Shown: positions 35,407 to 46,414 of the stretch, piece by piece | How positions within the stretch are numbered: the first letter of the stretch is position 1 | Layout of the letters: every line of letters starts with the position of its first letter | Source: Aporrectodea caliginosa | Lineage: Eukaryota > Annelida > Clitellata > Crassiclitellata > Lumbricidae | Direction of reading: 5' to 3' | DNA length: 64,000 nucleotides | NCBI GenBank assembly: GCA_020284085.1 | Contig: JACEVL010000671.1 | Location: forward strand, 2,109,217-2,173,216 | Made by a program: the position numbers and the translations under genes | The notes under the pieces: model-generated | The model's database searches: none | Told to the model about the DNA's origin: nothing | Seen by the model: only the letters and a program-made list of their open reading frames with translations

Positions 35407-38400
35407 CGACGACGACGAAGTCTACGATGATGATGATTATGATGATAATTCCAGTGGTCATGATTTTATTTATTTATTTATTTATTTATTTGAAGCACTT
35501 TTTCGCGCACCAAGTCGATAAATCTATGAAGAATAAGATCGGTATATCTGTCTCTCTGTCTTTCTCTGTCTCTGTCTCTCTTTGTCCCTGTCTGTCTCCC
35601 TGTCGCTCTATGTCTCTATGTCTCTCTCTCTGTCTCCTTCTCTCGTTGTCTCTCTTTCTGTCTCTCTCTCTGTGTCTCACTCTGTTTCTCTCTGTGTCTC
35701 TCTGACTGATTGACTATTTAAATGACTAGGCCTACTGACTAAATGCCTAAGCGTCTAAATGCCTAAGTGTTTAATTGACTAAATGACTGAAGGTGAAAAT
35801 AGTTCGATCAACATATGGATCGAAAAGCGTATCGATCTACTGAATTTTACTGATCTTTTAGGATCTGGACAATGAGACTCTGTTGCACATCGATGCCGAG
35901 AACCGACGTCAGACTCTTGAAGAGGAAATTGAATTCCTCAAACAAGTTCACGAACAGGTCAGAGTTCAGGATCGTAATCATGAGTTCATAATCAGGTACA
36001 AGTTCATGATTAGGTTCACCCTGAAACGACAACCAATTGATGTCTGGTAAAGGCGCTTTGAAATTTCAGGATTAGATTTGATTATACAGGATTATGTAAG
36101 ATTATATTTAGACATAGACTAGGGTAGACTGGACTAGATTGGGTTAGATTAGATTAGGAACTAGAATGAGTTGGACTAGAAAAGATTACATTCGATTAGA
36201 TTGGGTTAGATTGGTTAGGATTGGATTGGATTGGTCTAGACTTGTCTAGGCCAGACTAGACTAGACGAGACTAAACAATAGACTAGACTAGAGTAGATTA
36301 GATTAGATTAGATTTTTGTCGATTATATTGGATTGCACTAGATTAGACTACACCACACAATTTGCTTCGAGATTTCTGATCCACCGTAGCCCCTTAATTG
36401 TCACTCAGCCATTATGAGGACACTGTTGGTGGGAAGATAAGACGGCGAAGGGAGAGGAATGGCCACCCACCCTCATAAGCCAAGGCTAAGAAAATGAAGT
36501 CGCTAACACTTCATACCCATGGCCGCCTCTCGTTGTTAGCTTAAGGGACTTTACTTCTTAGTATTGCAGATGGTACGCCTGGCGTCCACGCAACCATAAT
36601 CCATCGTTAAACACCGGAAAATTAAATCCTATCGTTTTTAGACACCTTTAAATCAGAGGATCCCAATGCTATATATATTCTTCAATTCCGTTTTATCGCT
36701 AGATCATAAACAGACACCTTCAATTCAATTAGAACAGATGTGAGCAGAGCTGATCACGTTAGACTAGATTAGATCTGATCTGGTTAGATTAGATTAGATT
36801 AGATTAGATTAGATTAGATTAGATTAGATTAGATTAGGCGTTTTCTAGGCAGATGAGTGACCGTGTGTGTGTGTCGTATGTGTTTACGTGAGTGTAGGAG
36901 ATGAAGGAGTTGGCTGCGTTGGCCTATCGTGATACGACGGCCGAGAACCGTGAGTTCTGGAAGAACGAGATGGGTCAGGCCCTCAGGGAGATACAGGCCG
37001 TCTACGACGACAAGCTGGACACGATGAGGGGAGAACTCGACACCTACTATAACCTCAAGGTCAGTGGTCGGTCAATCACCAGCGGTCAAGGTCAGATGGA
37101 CGGAAGGCGTACGGGGGAGTTTTGAAAAATGGAAGAATTAGAGTGTGGATGAACGTACCTGGTGTTAGTCCTTCCCATGCAAGGTCTGCACATCAGGCAA
37201 CGTAGCTTCTCCATTCGTCTCTATCCATCTCCAGGCTTCCAGCCTTATCCCATGACATTCCCAAGCACCTGAAGTAGTCCCTGAAGGTTTCCTGCCAGCT
37301 CTCCGTGGTCTTCCCCTTCTCATTTTCCTTCAGGAATCTGGGTCATCACTTGGTTAGCTCTTCTATACGAGGTCGATACGAACCCATCCCTTTCAAATAA
37401 AGCTCTAACGTAATAAAGGAAATATTGATCACCAATTGACATCAAGATGGTACGTGAGTGCACGATATTAGCGTTCTGGACTGTCAACCAAAAGGTCGGG
37501 GGTTCAAATCCCCACTAGGGCAGAAATTTGTTTCGAGATTTATGATCCACCGGAGACCCATTACCACTCAGCCATTATGAGTACACTGTTGGTGAAAAGA
37601 TCAGTCGGCGAGGGAGAGGAATGGCCACCCAACCTCATAAGCCGAGGCTAAGAAAATGATGTCGCTAACACTTCATACCCATGGCTGCCTTTCGTTGTTA
37701 GCTTAAGGGACTTCTCTTCTTATTATTGCGGATGGTACGCCTGGCGTCCACGCAACCACAAGATATCGTTAAACACCGGAAAATAATATTCTTTCGTTTT
37801 CTTTAGACACCTTTAATCAGACGCTCCCAATGCTATATATTCTTCAATTCCGTTCAAACGCTTAATTCCGTTCAAACGTTTGATAAGAGCTGTACTATGC
37901 CAAAACTAATCTTTGTCGGCGGCAACGGCCTATGTTGTCATAAGCTGCCGTTAAACTGTGGATCCAATCCAAACGCTTGATAGTACACATCGATCTTCAG
38001 TTCAGTTTATTTCAACTCAATTTATTGATCTCAAACAAACAAATTTAAAGAAGAACAAGCAGTAGGCTAGCATGGCGTGGAATGACACCTTTTCATATTA
38101 CATGTACATGTAGGCTACCCGGTCAGATATGCTTCAGAGACTTAATGAACATAATGTTATTGTCAGGTTGAGGACAATGGCATCCAGAACGGACAATAGT
38201 CCCGCTGAGAAGGGGTCTATTTTTAAGAATTGAAGTGGGTAAAAGATGACGGATTTAAAGCAAGTACTTACTTACTTCACTTATTTACAATACAACGATA
38301 ATATGGATCTGTCCAGGCACTCATGAAATTCCATAGCTCTTCACTATCCTCCAATGTGAATCTCTAAGCACATTGTCAAAAGACTTTGTGAAGTCTATGA

Positions 38401-39919
38401 AGTTGATTAATACAGGTGTTTCCCTCATTTTCTTTGTAATTTCTTTGCCTGTGTAGATCCAGGAATTCCGAACTGGAGCGACGCGACACAACATGGAGAG
38501 CGTTCACGTGAAGGAGGAAAACAAACGACTGAAGGACCAACTGACGGAACTAAGGGAGAAGTTCAATGACGTCGATGGAAGGGTAAGAACCGTTCTAAAC
38601 GACGATTGGTCATTCTTCTCGAAGAACAAAGAACCGTTCTTTATTGCTTTGGAACTGTTGTTCTTAATGACTCAAGGACGAGAACCGTTCTTAATGTTTT
38701 AAGTCATGTCCAAGAACGGGGTAATAACAGTTCTTAATGACTTAAGTCACTGTCCAAGAACAGGGATAATAAATGTTCTTAATGACTTAAGTCATGTCCA
38801 AGAACAGGAATAATTAATGTTCTTAATTACTCAATTCATTGGTCAAAAACTGGGATCATGGGTAAGAACTGCTCTTAACGATTTGACAACCATGCTTATA
38901 ATGATGCCTTAACTGCTGCATAACGTGCAAGTCAGAACACAAAAGGTGTTCTTAACAAGACAACTTTGCTTTTGGCAGTTCTTAGCAACACGAGTCTGTC
39001 ATTGTTAGCTTATTATTCTTTTAGAATTGCTTAATGAAACGGACAACTGCTTCAGAAATGTCTTTATATCCATACCAATTCACACAAGGCATCATAATTG
39101 AGTAGGCTTCTTGAAGGGGCGCTATATAAATTTCTGAAATGAATGAATGAATGAATAATTATTATAGCCTAAGCATAGTCCTAAATGACCCAAGTCATTA
39201 CCATTAAGACCATGTCAATTGACACAATTCGTCATCTAATAAATCGGTCTTAATGACCCAAGTCATTATCATCGAAGAGCCGTAATAAATGACCAAAGTC
39301 ATTTTCCTTCCGTTTTCCGTGTTTTTCCAGGCAGCGGCGTTCCAGCGAGATTATGACATTCTTCGTAGGGAGAAGGAAGAGCGAGAGAGGGATCTGGAGT
39401 CGGAGAATGGAGAGCTGAGGGAAGAGGTGGCTAAGCTGAGGGCAGAAATGGATTGCATTCTCAAGGAGCTCCAGAACCTCATGGACACGAAACTTGGACT
39501 CGAACTGGAGATCGCCGCCTACCGCAAACTGTTGGAAGGAGAAGAGAACAGGTGGTTGTTCTATTATGGCTATTGTTATAATTTATTACAAGTAATCAGA
39601 TATTGCTCTCAAGACTTAACAGTTCTCTGGAGAATAAAACAGGTTTCGGAACAGAAATGCTGTGGAGTTCAATGGTGTTTAAAGCGTGAGATTGCTGTAG
39701 TCATTGTTTTTGCCAAAGGTACAAATGTATATGTAATACCTCAGGATTGCAGACATTAGGGAAGGCTATTCTGGAATGGCTAGCCTTCACAGATGGGATT
39801 GTTGCAGATATTGGGACTGCGAATCGTCAGGATTGCAGAAATTAGTCATTATTATTAGATTATTAGTACTATTATTATTGCAGATTATTATTATTATTAT
39901 TATTATTATTGCGTATTAC

Positions 39920-39958
<39 letters not shown>

Positions 39959-42900
39959 TATTATCATCATATTATCGTCATCACCATCACAAGTATTGCA
40001 TGTGATGAATTGGTTATGATGATAGTACTTTTGTAGTTAACGTGTTTCTGTTTGAGAAATGATGACGCTGATGACGACGACGATGCAACAAACGACAACG
40101 ACGATGAAGATGACAACGATGATGATGACGAAGACGATGACAACGATGACGATGATAATGATAATGATGACGATGACGTCAGAAACTATTCAGACGTTCA
40201 AATCAATTAACCTTTCTGCCGTTGGTAGACAAAATCTCATTTATATAGCGCCAATTCAATAAGAAAAATCTAATCAGCCACAGCCTTAACGACAGTGGAG
40301 TCCCGACTGAAAAAAGGCGCCAAATAAATGATCGTTATCTGGCGTCATATAAATTAATCCTGGTGTATTAACCGTCTTCCGCTGGTCGTTCAGGGTCGGT
40401 TTGCGTCAGGTGGTTGACTCCATGTTCCACACGATGACCTCGTCTAACACGATGGACAATGGATCAGGTACTTCAGAGGACCCACCAACTTACGCGAGGG
40501 TGTGGTCCAGCCTAGTAGAAGTAGCCGTGCTTGAAGACATAAGTTGATTTCTTACCGTGTGTTTGTGTGCTATGTGGTTTTCTATTGTATATTCAGATAC
40601 TAATCTCAGCTTAACCTCCAGTTTCTCCTCATAATCTCTTAATCTTTCATGTGCAATCGCTTATTGCTTCCCATGGAAATTTAAGCCTCCGTAATAATCT
40701 TCTTTTAGATCTCTTCTTGTGCTAGATCTCTGTCGGTAATTTCCCGTAATCTCTTCTTCGCCTTCTCTTAATCTCCCTTTAAGCGACTTTTCATCCACCT
40801 TAATATAACTCTAATCTCTCCATATTCTCGCCTGACTCCTTTCTGAATCTTTGGTTTTATCTTAATCCCCAATAAATCTCCCAATTCCACATCTTCAGCC
40901 CATCCACAGAATTTTCTAGTTCTAAGCTAAACCTGTCTCAATGGAATTAAGCTGTTCTGCTCTTAGAACATTCTGTTTTAGAATGCTTATCTTAGATTCT
41001 ATCTTTAGAACAGTTGGCTTTCATACGTCTTTGCCTTGATGTATGCAGCCAAGTAGCATGTCTATCTGTACTAAACCATTCTGCTTGTAGAACTACTAAT
41101 TGTACTTAGTTTATTAATTATTTCATTTTCAGAACAGCAAATATTCATTCTAATATATTGAAATTTTTGTTTGACTTTCTCAGAATCTATGAATAAAACC
41201 CGACTTGTTTCCAAAATGTTTTCTTTTCTTCAAATTGAAACTCAACAAATTTCTTCGTTCCTTAGTTATTTCTTTCATATGTTTACATAAACTGTCGTAT
41301 TTCTATCTCACGAACAGCCTCTTCTATTTTCATCTATAGAGCGTTCCGATCTTAGAACAACTGTTCAAAGTTACACGTGCCTTTATTCTAATCCTGTTCT
41401 GTTACCAGAATGCTTCTAATGATAGTAGAATTCATTTCCGTACTAATCTTTAGAATTTTCTCAACTGTTCTGTTCTTGTGAAATCGCGATTCAAACGCCA
41501 GATCGTCCACATCGAATAGACAGAGCAAACAGCTCGGAATAGGAAGATACAGGGACGACAAACAGGATATGACGTATACATTAACTCGCATGGAGCTCAC
41601 TTCCGGTGGTTTGTATCATCCTCCATCCCTTCCTTTTTCCTTCCTCCCATCCCTCCCTCTTTCCCCAATACGGATCTGCTGTTGTTTGGTGGCAGAGGGG
41701 CAAAGCTGTTGTATTTCATCTATCCATTTTGGGGTTCAGATCCCGGTGATACCAGCATCCATTAATTTGTTTCTGTCCATTCTTCTCTGCATCTCCCTCC
41801 CTCACTCAAGATATCCATCCCTTCAGGGAGTACATCCCTTTCTCCTCTTCCTCTCTACCTGCTCTCTGCCTTCCCGCCTTCTTGCCTCTGTTCCTTCATT
41901 GCCTTCTCTGCCTTCCTCCTCTCTGCCTTCCTGTCTCTCTGCCTCCCTCCATGGTAACTGATCCCACTTTTCATTTGTGATACCGACGACAAAACGACAT
42001 CGACAACGATAACGGTGATGAGTGTGACATGGACGACGACGACAGCTTTAACGACTATTATGATGATGACGATGACAAGGACTATAGCAGCGAAGATGAT
42101 AATCACTCCCGTGATGATGATGATGATGATATCGTAGATTCGTTGTCGCGTGGTGGAAATCTGGTGAAGGGAGAGATGTCAGCGAAGACGACCTACCAGC
42201 GCAGCGCCAAGGGACCAGTCTCAATCGCCGAATGTTCAGCCGATGGCAAGTTCATCGTTATCGAAAACACCGGAAGAAAGGTAGTTACCTCTTTCGATTA
42301 CCTCTTTTAATTACCTTCTTTTACGACCTCCTTCAGTTACCTCTTTACTTACCTCTTTCGATTACCTCTTTTAATTACCTCTTTCAATTACCTCTTTCAA
42401 TTGCCTCTGTAGTTACCTCTCGTACTTACCTCTTTCAGTTGCCTCTTTCAGCTACGAACTCGGTTACCTGTTTAACCCTCGGGCTACCAAGGCCACCCCC
42501 TAGGTTTTTTCATCTCAAACTTTTTCAGTATGGAATCAAAATTTGACCTTTTAGGTAGCTGTAGGGCGTTCATTTACACACGTTTTGAGGTAAAATGTGA
42601 GATGATATCTCACACCGTTCAAAAGTTATACCCAATATACCCGAGGCATCAGGGGGGTGGATACCACCCCCTAGATTTTCGACTATATCTTATCCGTCAT
42701 TTAAAATTAAGAGACACAAATTATACCATTCTATAGAGGGAATGTGGGGCTACATTTCTATGGTCACTGAGTTCACCTGAGACAACCGGAAGTGCTCAAA
42801 ATAAAATAAAATGTATGAAAATAAATTACACTTTCACACATTTTTCATGTTTTTTCGATTATAACGTATTCATAATTTATTTTTGAAGAGAAATAAATTA

Positions 42901-44451
42901 TGCCGTTGCATAGAGGACACGTAGTGCTATTTTTTCATACTGATTAATTTGTTTTTTGATGACCGGAAGTGTTCAAAATAAATAATAATACGCGTAATAT
43001 GCGTGAAAATGGCTGAATGGAAGGACTCCCCTTAGTTTTTGTCTGCAGCGTATTCGTTTGTCTTCTTGGACGAGAAACAAAGATACCAGTCTTTAGAGGG
43101 AATGTAGGGCTTCATTTGCATACCTACATCTTTGTCTTTTGAATACCGGAAGTGATCAAAATAAATAATAATACGCGTAATCTGTGTGAAAATGGCTGAA
43201 TACGGCATTACAACGTAAACCGATATATATGTATGGATATATGTATGGATGTACATTTATACTATATAAACATGTGTAGGGATGATTGTGTGTATCTTTT
43301 ATACATAGATCAGTTTCAAAACACACATAATCTTATATTTGTTTATCCAAAAAGTAAAAAATGTACGCAATAATATAAAATATCACTAATTAATGGGTTC
43401 CATTGTTAAAAGTGATGTAATTTCGAGGTGCATTCACATAATGTACAACTAAATATACCATTCTGTGCAGAAATGAATGCTGAATCCATTGCTATATTAC
43501 AAGTTATGATATGTGAAACCAAACACGAAATCCAGGGGGTGGTAACCACCCCCCCTTGGTAGTCCGTGTTACAAAAAAAGCTTGGTAGCCCTAGGGTTAA
43601 GTTACCTAATCAGCAACCTGTTCAGATAACTCTTTCAACTACATCTTTTAATTACCTCTTTCCGTTACCTATACAGTTACCTGTTTCAGTTATCTGCATG
43701 TTTCAGTTATATTTTACGTACCTACTCATAGAGTTACTTCTTTCAGCTACCTATCTCACATGCCTTTTCAATTATCTCTTTCAGTTGCCTCTTTCAATTA
43801 CCTACTCAGTTATCTGTTTCAGCTACCTCTTTCAGTTGCCTACTCAGTAACTGTTTCAATTATCCGTTCAAAGAGCTACCAGTTACCCGTTTCAATTACT
43901 TGTTCAAACAGCTAACGCTTGACCCAGTTATTCAGTGACCTCTCTAACTACGTGTTCAGCTACTTACCTTATCAGTTACTCTTTCTTACACATTGAGCTA
44001 CCTCTTCATTCAACTCTTACATACCTAGTCAGTCAACTCATAATACTTGCCTAACTCAGCTACCTCTTTACTTTCCTCTTGAGTTACCTGTTAGATCCTC
44101 GTATATTAGGTCATCTGTCAGTCATTTCGTTGCCTTGTCTTTTGACAGGAGGAGAGCCTTGGTGCTTGGAGCGTGAAGAGAAACATTGATGGCAGCGAGA
44201 AGAGTGATATCAAGATGGCGTCCGATCTCGTTCTTAGACCCGGCCTAAAAATCAAGGTAAGGGGACCAACTGGGCCAAAGGACTAAAGCATCATCGTCAA
44301 CATCATAATGGCCACCTCATAATGGCTACCATAATCATCATCTTCATTGCAATCCATCATGGCCATCATCATCACAATGATCATCGTCATCATAATCATC
44401 ACATTAATCATAATAGTCATCGCATTAATCATTATCATCATCATCATCATT

Positions 44452-44539
<88 letters not shown>

Positions 44540-45828
44540 CATTAATCGTCGTCGTCATCATCGTCACAGTAATCATCATCATCATATTCTTCTTCGTCAT
44601 CGTTATTTTCAGCATCGTCGTCGTCATATAGTTCATTCATTCATTCATTCAGAGCATTTATATAGCGCCTCTTCAAGAAACTACTCAGGAGCGCTCCCGG
44701 CCCAGCCACGACTAAAGAATAAAGACTTGATGGACTTGTAAAACCCTGTCGGACGGCTCACAAGTAAAGAGCGGAGCTTAAGCGGGAGGTCATTCCAGAT
44801 GGAAGGTCCCACAACAGAAAAAGCACGGCGCTTCATGCTTAATAGCCAAGCGTGCCCGTGGAACTAGGAGCTCACCCCTCGTCGTAGAACGAAATAGTTG
44901 TAGTAGTTGTCGTCATCATTGTTGTCATGACCACAATGTCGTTGTGTTCGTCAATCGTCATCATGACAATGTGTTGTCATTGTTCTTTTCGTCTGTAGCT
45001 GTGGGCTCGTGGCTGTAAGCCAAGTAATGCACCTGCCTATGACATTGAAACAGACCAGACGTCATTTGGAAGTGGAGCCAACATCAACACGAGACTCGTC
45101 AACCAATTCGGAGAGGTCAGAGGTCACACCCACTGTGTGTATGTGTGTGTATGTGTGTGCATATATGTGCGTGTGCATGTGTTTGTTTGTGTTTTCCTCG
45201 CGTTTATGTGTGTATGTGTGTGTGTGTGTGTGTGTTAGTGTTAGTGTGTGTGTGTGTAGGTGTGAGCACTTGTGTGTGCGTGCGTGTATATGTGAGTGCG
45301 TGCGTATGTGCATGTGTGCGTGCGTACATACAGTTGTCTATAACAAAAATAGACAACTTCTGATCTTGCTAGAATAATGAGCATAGGCCGCTAGATAGGA
45401 TTTATAAATTTCTGATTTTGGAACTGCGCGATTTCGACATCTGTATTCTATTCTATTCTATTCTATTCTATTTACGGATTTTTAAAGCGCCTCTCACAGT
45501 ACAGCGCTTCCAGTGGGAAGGGTCCCTCGAGAAAAGAAAAGTCTTAAGAGAACGAGCAGAAACAGTAGGCCCTAGTCTTAAATAGTATATCTAACAATAC
45601 ATCTATCCATCCATGCATTCTTCCATCAGTACTAACACCAATCAATAATCATCCAACAATCAGTCAATCAAGCCATCCATTGATCATCCCTTCGTTCATT
45701 CATTATTTTTTTCATCCATCCATTCATTTTTCATTTCAATCACTCCTTCGTTCTTCCGTTAATCCGTTGCCTGGTTTTTGTTGTCATAGGAACGCGCTAC
45801 CCATGTTCAGAAGACGATTTACACCTAA
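32792..45828 (+). CDS. Cytoplasmic intermediate filament protein with lamin tail domain (11 exons)
   Basis: Structural protein forming 10-nm filaments as coiled-coil dimers. Exons: 32792-33336, 35020-35206, 35862-35957, 36898-37059, 38457-38582, 39331-39551, 40394-40467, 42138-42280, 44149-44256, 44999-45115, 45790-45828. All have GT-AG ends and compatible phases, totalling 1818 nt (605 residues). Head of about 95 residues rich in Ser/Thr/Gly; coil 1A with LNERFASYIEKVRFLEAQN; a long coil 1B of the lamin/protostome type; coil 2 ending EIAAYRKLLEGEE at about residue 445; linker; lamin tail domain (KGPVSIAECSADGKFIVIEN, LGAWSVKR, LVLRPGLKIKLWARG) to the end. No nuclear localisation signal or CaaX box is seen, so it is cytoplasmic rather than a lamin. 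Start chosen at ATG 32,792, just after an acceptor-like TTTCAG; in-frame upstream codons are SINE-derived. Confidence 0.95.
33337..33900. repeat. TCTG/CTGTC pyrimidine-rich array, start of IF intron 1
   Basis: About 550 bp of TGTCTGTCTCT-type degenerate repeat beginning within a few bases of the donor of exon 1. Confidence 0.92.
34440..34935. repeat. GGGAGATAAAGTACCAT minisatellite
   Basis: About a dozen scattered units of GGGAGATAAAGTACCATG and decayed relatives. It is interrupted at 34,660-34,835 by a non-repetitive block flanked by GGGCGTATTTAGGGGG and TACGCCCC. Confidence 0.8.
35020..35206 (+). CDS. IF exon 2: extended coil 1B
   Basis: Acceptor CTTGTTGTGCAG, donor GTAAGT, 187 bp. It encodes LDEANRTVIEHREQIERQ through IAQLQEALNRARI. 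With exons 1 and 3 this gives about 140 residues of coil 1B, the long form with extra heptads seen in lamins and protostome cytoplasmic filaments. Confidence 0.95.
35340..35710. repeat. (GAT)n, (TTTA)n and TCTG arrays in IF intron 2
   Basis: A GAT array 35,340-35,405, a TTTA array 35,467-35,491 and a TCTGTC array 35,545-35,702. Long Met or Asp frames are artefacts. Confidence 0.95.
35862..35957 (+). CDS. IF exon 3: end of coil 1B
   Basis: Acceptor TGATCTTTTAG, donor GTCAGA, 96 bp. It encodes DLDNETLLHIDAENRRQTLE then EIEFLKQVHEQ, the highly conserved end of coil 1B. Confidence 0.95.
36358..36665 (+). mobile_element. SINE-family copy lacking the tRNA head
   Basis: Runs TTTGCTTCGAGATTTCTGATCC through GGTACGCCTGGCGTCCACGC to AGACACCTTTAAATCAG. 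It matches 37,520-37,815 closely in the same orientation, 1.15 kb apart, one in IF intron 3 and one in intron 4. Confidence 0.85.
36775..36836. repeat. (AGATT)n microsatellite
   Basis: About 12 pentamers ending 60 bp before IF exon 4. Confidence 0.93.
36898..37059 (+). CDS. IF exon 4: linker and coil 2 start
   Basis: Acceptor GTGAGTGTAG, donor GTCAGT, 162 bp. It encodes EMKELAALAYRDTTAENREF then WKNEMGQALREIQAVYDDKL. Confidence 0.95.
37449..37830 (+). mobile_element. tRNA-derived SINE, full-length-like copy
   Basis: Head with GGGTTCAAATCCCC (B box GTTCAAATC) at 37,499-37,513, then the body shared with 36,358-36,665. Fragments of the family are also at 8036 and 18,530. The head supports RNA polymerase III transcription of the source element; this copy is intronic. 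Confidence 0.75.
37860..37990 (-). repeat. Dispersed repeat, inverted copy
   Basis: Reverse complement of the block at 20,280-20,390 and 17,640-17,740 (GGATCCA, AGTTTAACGGCAGCTTA, GCCGACAAAGAT). Confidence 0.7.
37991..38456. other. IF intron 4 remainder, no feature
   Basis: No repeat family or coding frame recognised. The stretch 38,330-38,440 (TCACTATCCTCC, GTGAAGTCTATGAAGTT) vaguely resembles an RTE-type retroelement on the minus strand, too weak to call. Confidence 0.35.
38457..38582 (+). CDS. IF exon 5: coil 2
   Basis: Acceptor GCCTGTGTAG, donor GTAAGA, 126 bp. It encodes IQEFRTGATRHNMESVHVKE then LREKFNDVDGR. The intron that follows begins with a minisatellite. Confidence 0.93.
38583..38880 (+). 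repeat. About 50-bp minisatellite at the start of IF intron 5
   Basis: Units built on AAGAAC...GTTCTTAATGACTTAAGTCA...TGTCCAAGAAC follow directly from the donor GTAAGAACCGTTCTT of exon 5. About five units, decaying to the right. Each unit contains a short inverted repeat (AAGAAC/GTTCTT). Confidence 0.85.
39085..39165 (+). mobile_element. Non-LTR tail, plus orientation
   Basis: TTGAGTAGGCTTCTTGAAGGGGCGCTATATAAATTTCTG then (AATG)n: the complete 3' end including its terminal repeat. Confidence 0.7.
39331..39551 (+). CDS. IF exon 6: end of coil 2
   Basis: Acceptor GTGTTTTTCCAG, donor GTGGTT (weak), 221 bp. It encodes the end of the rod, LMDTKLGLELEIAAYRKLLE then GEENR. The EIAAYRKLLEGEE helix-termination motif is the strongest family signature in the gene. 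Confidence 0.95.
39552..40393. other. IF intron 6
   Basis: Contains an ATT array (39,883-39,958), a GATGAC-type array (40,060-40,170) and an inverted TTTATATAGCGCC fragment (40,240). No gene. Confidence 0.7.
40394..40467 (+). CDS. IF exon 7: tail linker
   Basis: Acceptor GCTGGTCGTTCAG, donor GTACTT (weak), 74 bp. It encodes VGLRQVVDSMFHTMTSSNTM then DNGS. Phase fits both neighbours; the family gives little sequence constraint here, so the boundaries rest on splice signals. Confidence 0.82.
40468..42137. other. IF intron 7
   Basis: Pyrimidine-rich, no gene recognised to 41,980. From 41,985 a GACGAC/GATGAT-rich acidic-looking tract leads to exon 8. The last 150 bp are duplicated at 62,140-62,290. 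Confidence 0.6.
42138..42280 (+). CDS. IF exon 8: start of lamin tail domain
   Basis: Acceptor GATATCGTAG after a GAT-rich stretch, donor GTAGTT, 143 bp. It encodes DSLSRGGNLVKGEMSAK, then the lamin tail start KGPVSIAECSADGKFIVIEN TG. The upstream polypyrimidine tract is very poor. Confidence 0.92.
42281..42475 (+). repeat. TTACCTCTTTCAA minisatellite at the start of IF intron 8, left part
   Basis: About 13-bp units (AGTTACCTCTTTC and variants) begin immediately at the donor GTAGTTACCTCTTTC. Interrupted at 42,472 by a TTAA-flanked element and resumed at 43,601. Confidence 0.93.
42472..43600. mobile_element. piggyBac-like non-autonomous element, TTAA target duplication
   Basis: Ends CCCTCGGGCTACCAAG and, inverted, CTTGGTAGCCCTAGGG, flanked by TTAA at 42,472-42,475 and 43,597-43,600. 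TTAA with ends starting CCC is the hallmark of piggyBac. No transposase frame. Inside are three copies of a block with CCGGAAGTG..CAAAATAAA (near 42,788, 42,963 and 43,145). Confidence 0.9.
43601..44140 (+). repeat. TTACCTCTTTCAA minisatellite, right part
   Basis: Continuation of the array at 42,281 with stronger decay (AGTTACCTGTTTCAG, AGCTACCTCTTTC). Ends shortly before exon 9. Confidence 0.88.
44149..44256 (+). CDS. IF exon 9: lamin tail domain
   Basis: Acceptor TTGTCTTTTGACAG, donor GTAAGG, 108 bp. It encodes EESLGAWSVKRNIDGSEKSD then DLVLRPGLKIK, matching the core strands of the lamin immunoglobulin-like fold, including the conserved Trp. Confidence 0.95.
44425..44545. repeat. (CAT)n microsatellite
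   Basis: Nearly perfect ATC array of about 37 units in IF intron 9. His or Met runs in open frames are artefacts. Confidence 0.96.
44630..44890 (-). pseudogene. Non-LTR retrotransposon tail and pol C-terminus, minus orientation
   Basis: (ATTC)n, inverted tail (ATTTATATAGCGCCTCTTCAAG, CTCAGGAGCGCTCCC), then degraded minus-strand coding sequence resembling 53,621-54,058. Located in IF intron 9. Confidence 0.65.
44999..45115 (+). CDS. IF exon 10: end of lamin tail domain
   Basis: Acceptor CTTTTCGTCTGTAG, donor GTCAGA, 117 bp. It encodes LWARGCKPSNAPAYDIETDQ then INTRLVNQFGE. Confidence 0.95.
45125..45335. repeat. (GT)n-rich microsatellite
   Basis: Begins 10 bp inside IF intron 10; an expanded version lies at the same place in the decayed copy (62,420-62,750). 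Confidence 0.95.
45460..45560 (-). mobile_element. Non-LTR tail, minus orientation
   Basis: (ATTCT)n, then ACGGATTTTTAAAGCGCCTCTCACAG, a divergent inverted tail. Confidence 0.45.
45790..45828 (+). CDS. IF exon 11: C-terminus
   Basis: Acceptor TTTTTGTTGTCATAG; encodes ERATHVQKTIYT and TAA. Short terminal exons of this kind are usual in lophotrochozoan filament genes. A decayed copy with the same acceptor is present at 63,361. Confidence 0.9.
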   Translation, partial: ERATHVQKTIYT

Positions 45829-46414
45829 GAGATAACTTCTTTTCTTTCGAAGGAGAATCTCTTCTCGAGTCTCAACAGCTGCGACTTGAAGACCGCTCAA
45901 CTAGCAATTAGATTCCGATAACATTACGCCTAATTAGCTCATAATAGATCATTGATAAGATTGTTAGAAATCTTAAAGAGACTCGTGACTTTTAGCAAGA
46001 TGTAGGCCTACTAGCAACTGAATTTACTTATTCACGAATAGTAGACTATACAGCAAAGGTATGCATGTAGAACGTTTTGCAAGTAGCATGTAGGTGGCTG
46101 TTAGGAAGTTTCTATTTCAGTAGCCAAGAAGTTTTAGAGATTGAGATAGCTAATTAGCTAATTAACGATAATTGTATATTCGTGATTGACAATTGTATGA
46201 ATATCTCTGTAAGAAAACTGCTGGTAGATCAGTATTTTCCCGAGTTTTGGAATTAAAATCAATTTGTTGAGCTATTAGTCCTATATCACAATTCTAGAGT
46301 TTTGCATGGCCTATATGTTGATTGTAATTTCTATGAAAAAGTATCAAGGTTTGGTCACGCATGCCCCAATTGAACAGCAGTAGGACGAATCGGCGCCAAA
46401 CAGGCTGCCATAAA
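45829..46414. other. 3' flank of the IF gene
   Basis: Presumed 3' untranslated region. 45,890-46,380 is similar to 63,470-63,940, part of the duplicated block. No clear polyadenylation signal beyond ATTAAA-like motifs near 46,250. Confidence 0.5.

Noticed and set aside
42029..42137. Acidic Asp-rich N-terminal extension of IF exon 8 (MDDDDSFNDYY)
   Set aside because: The acceptor at 42,137 and phase agreement with exon 7 place the exon start after this tract; the tract is GAT/GAC repeat.
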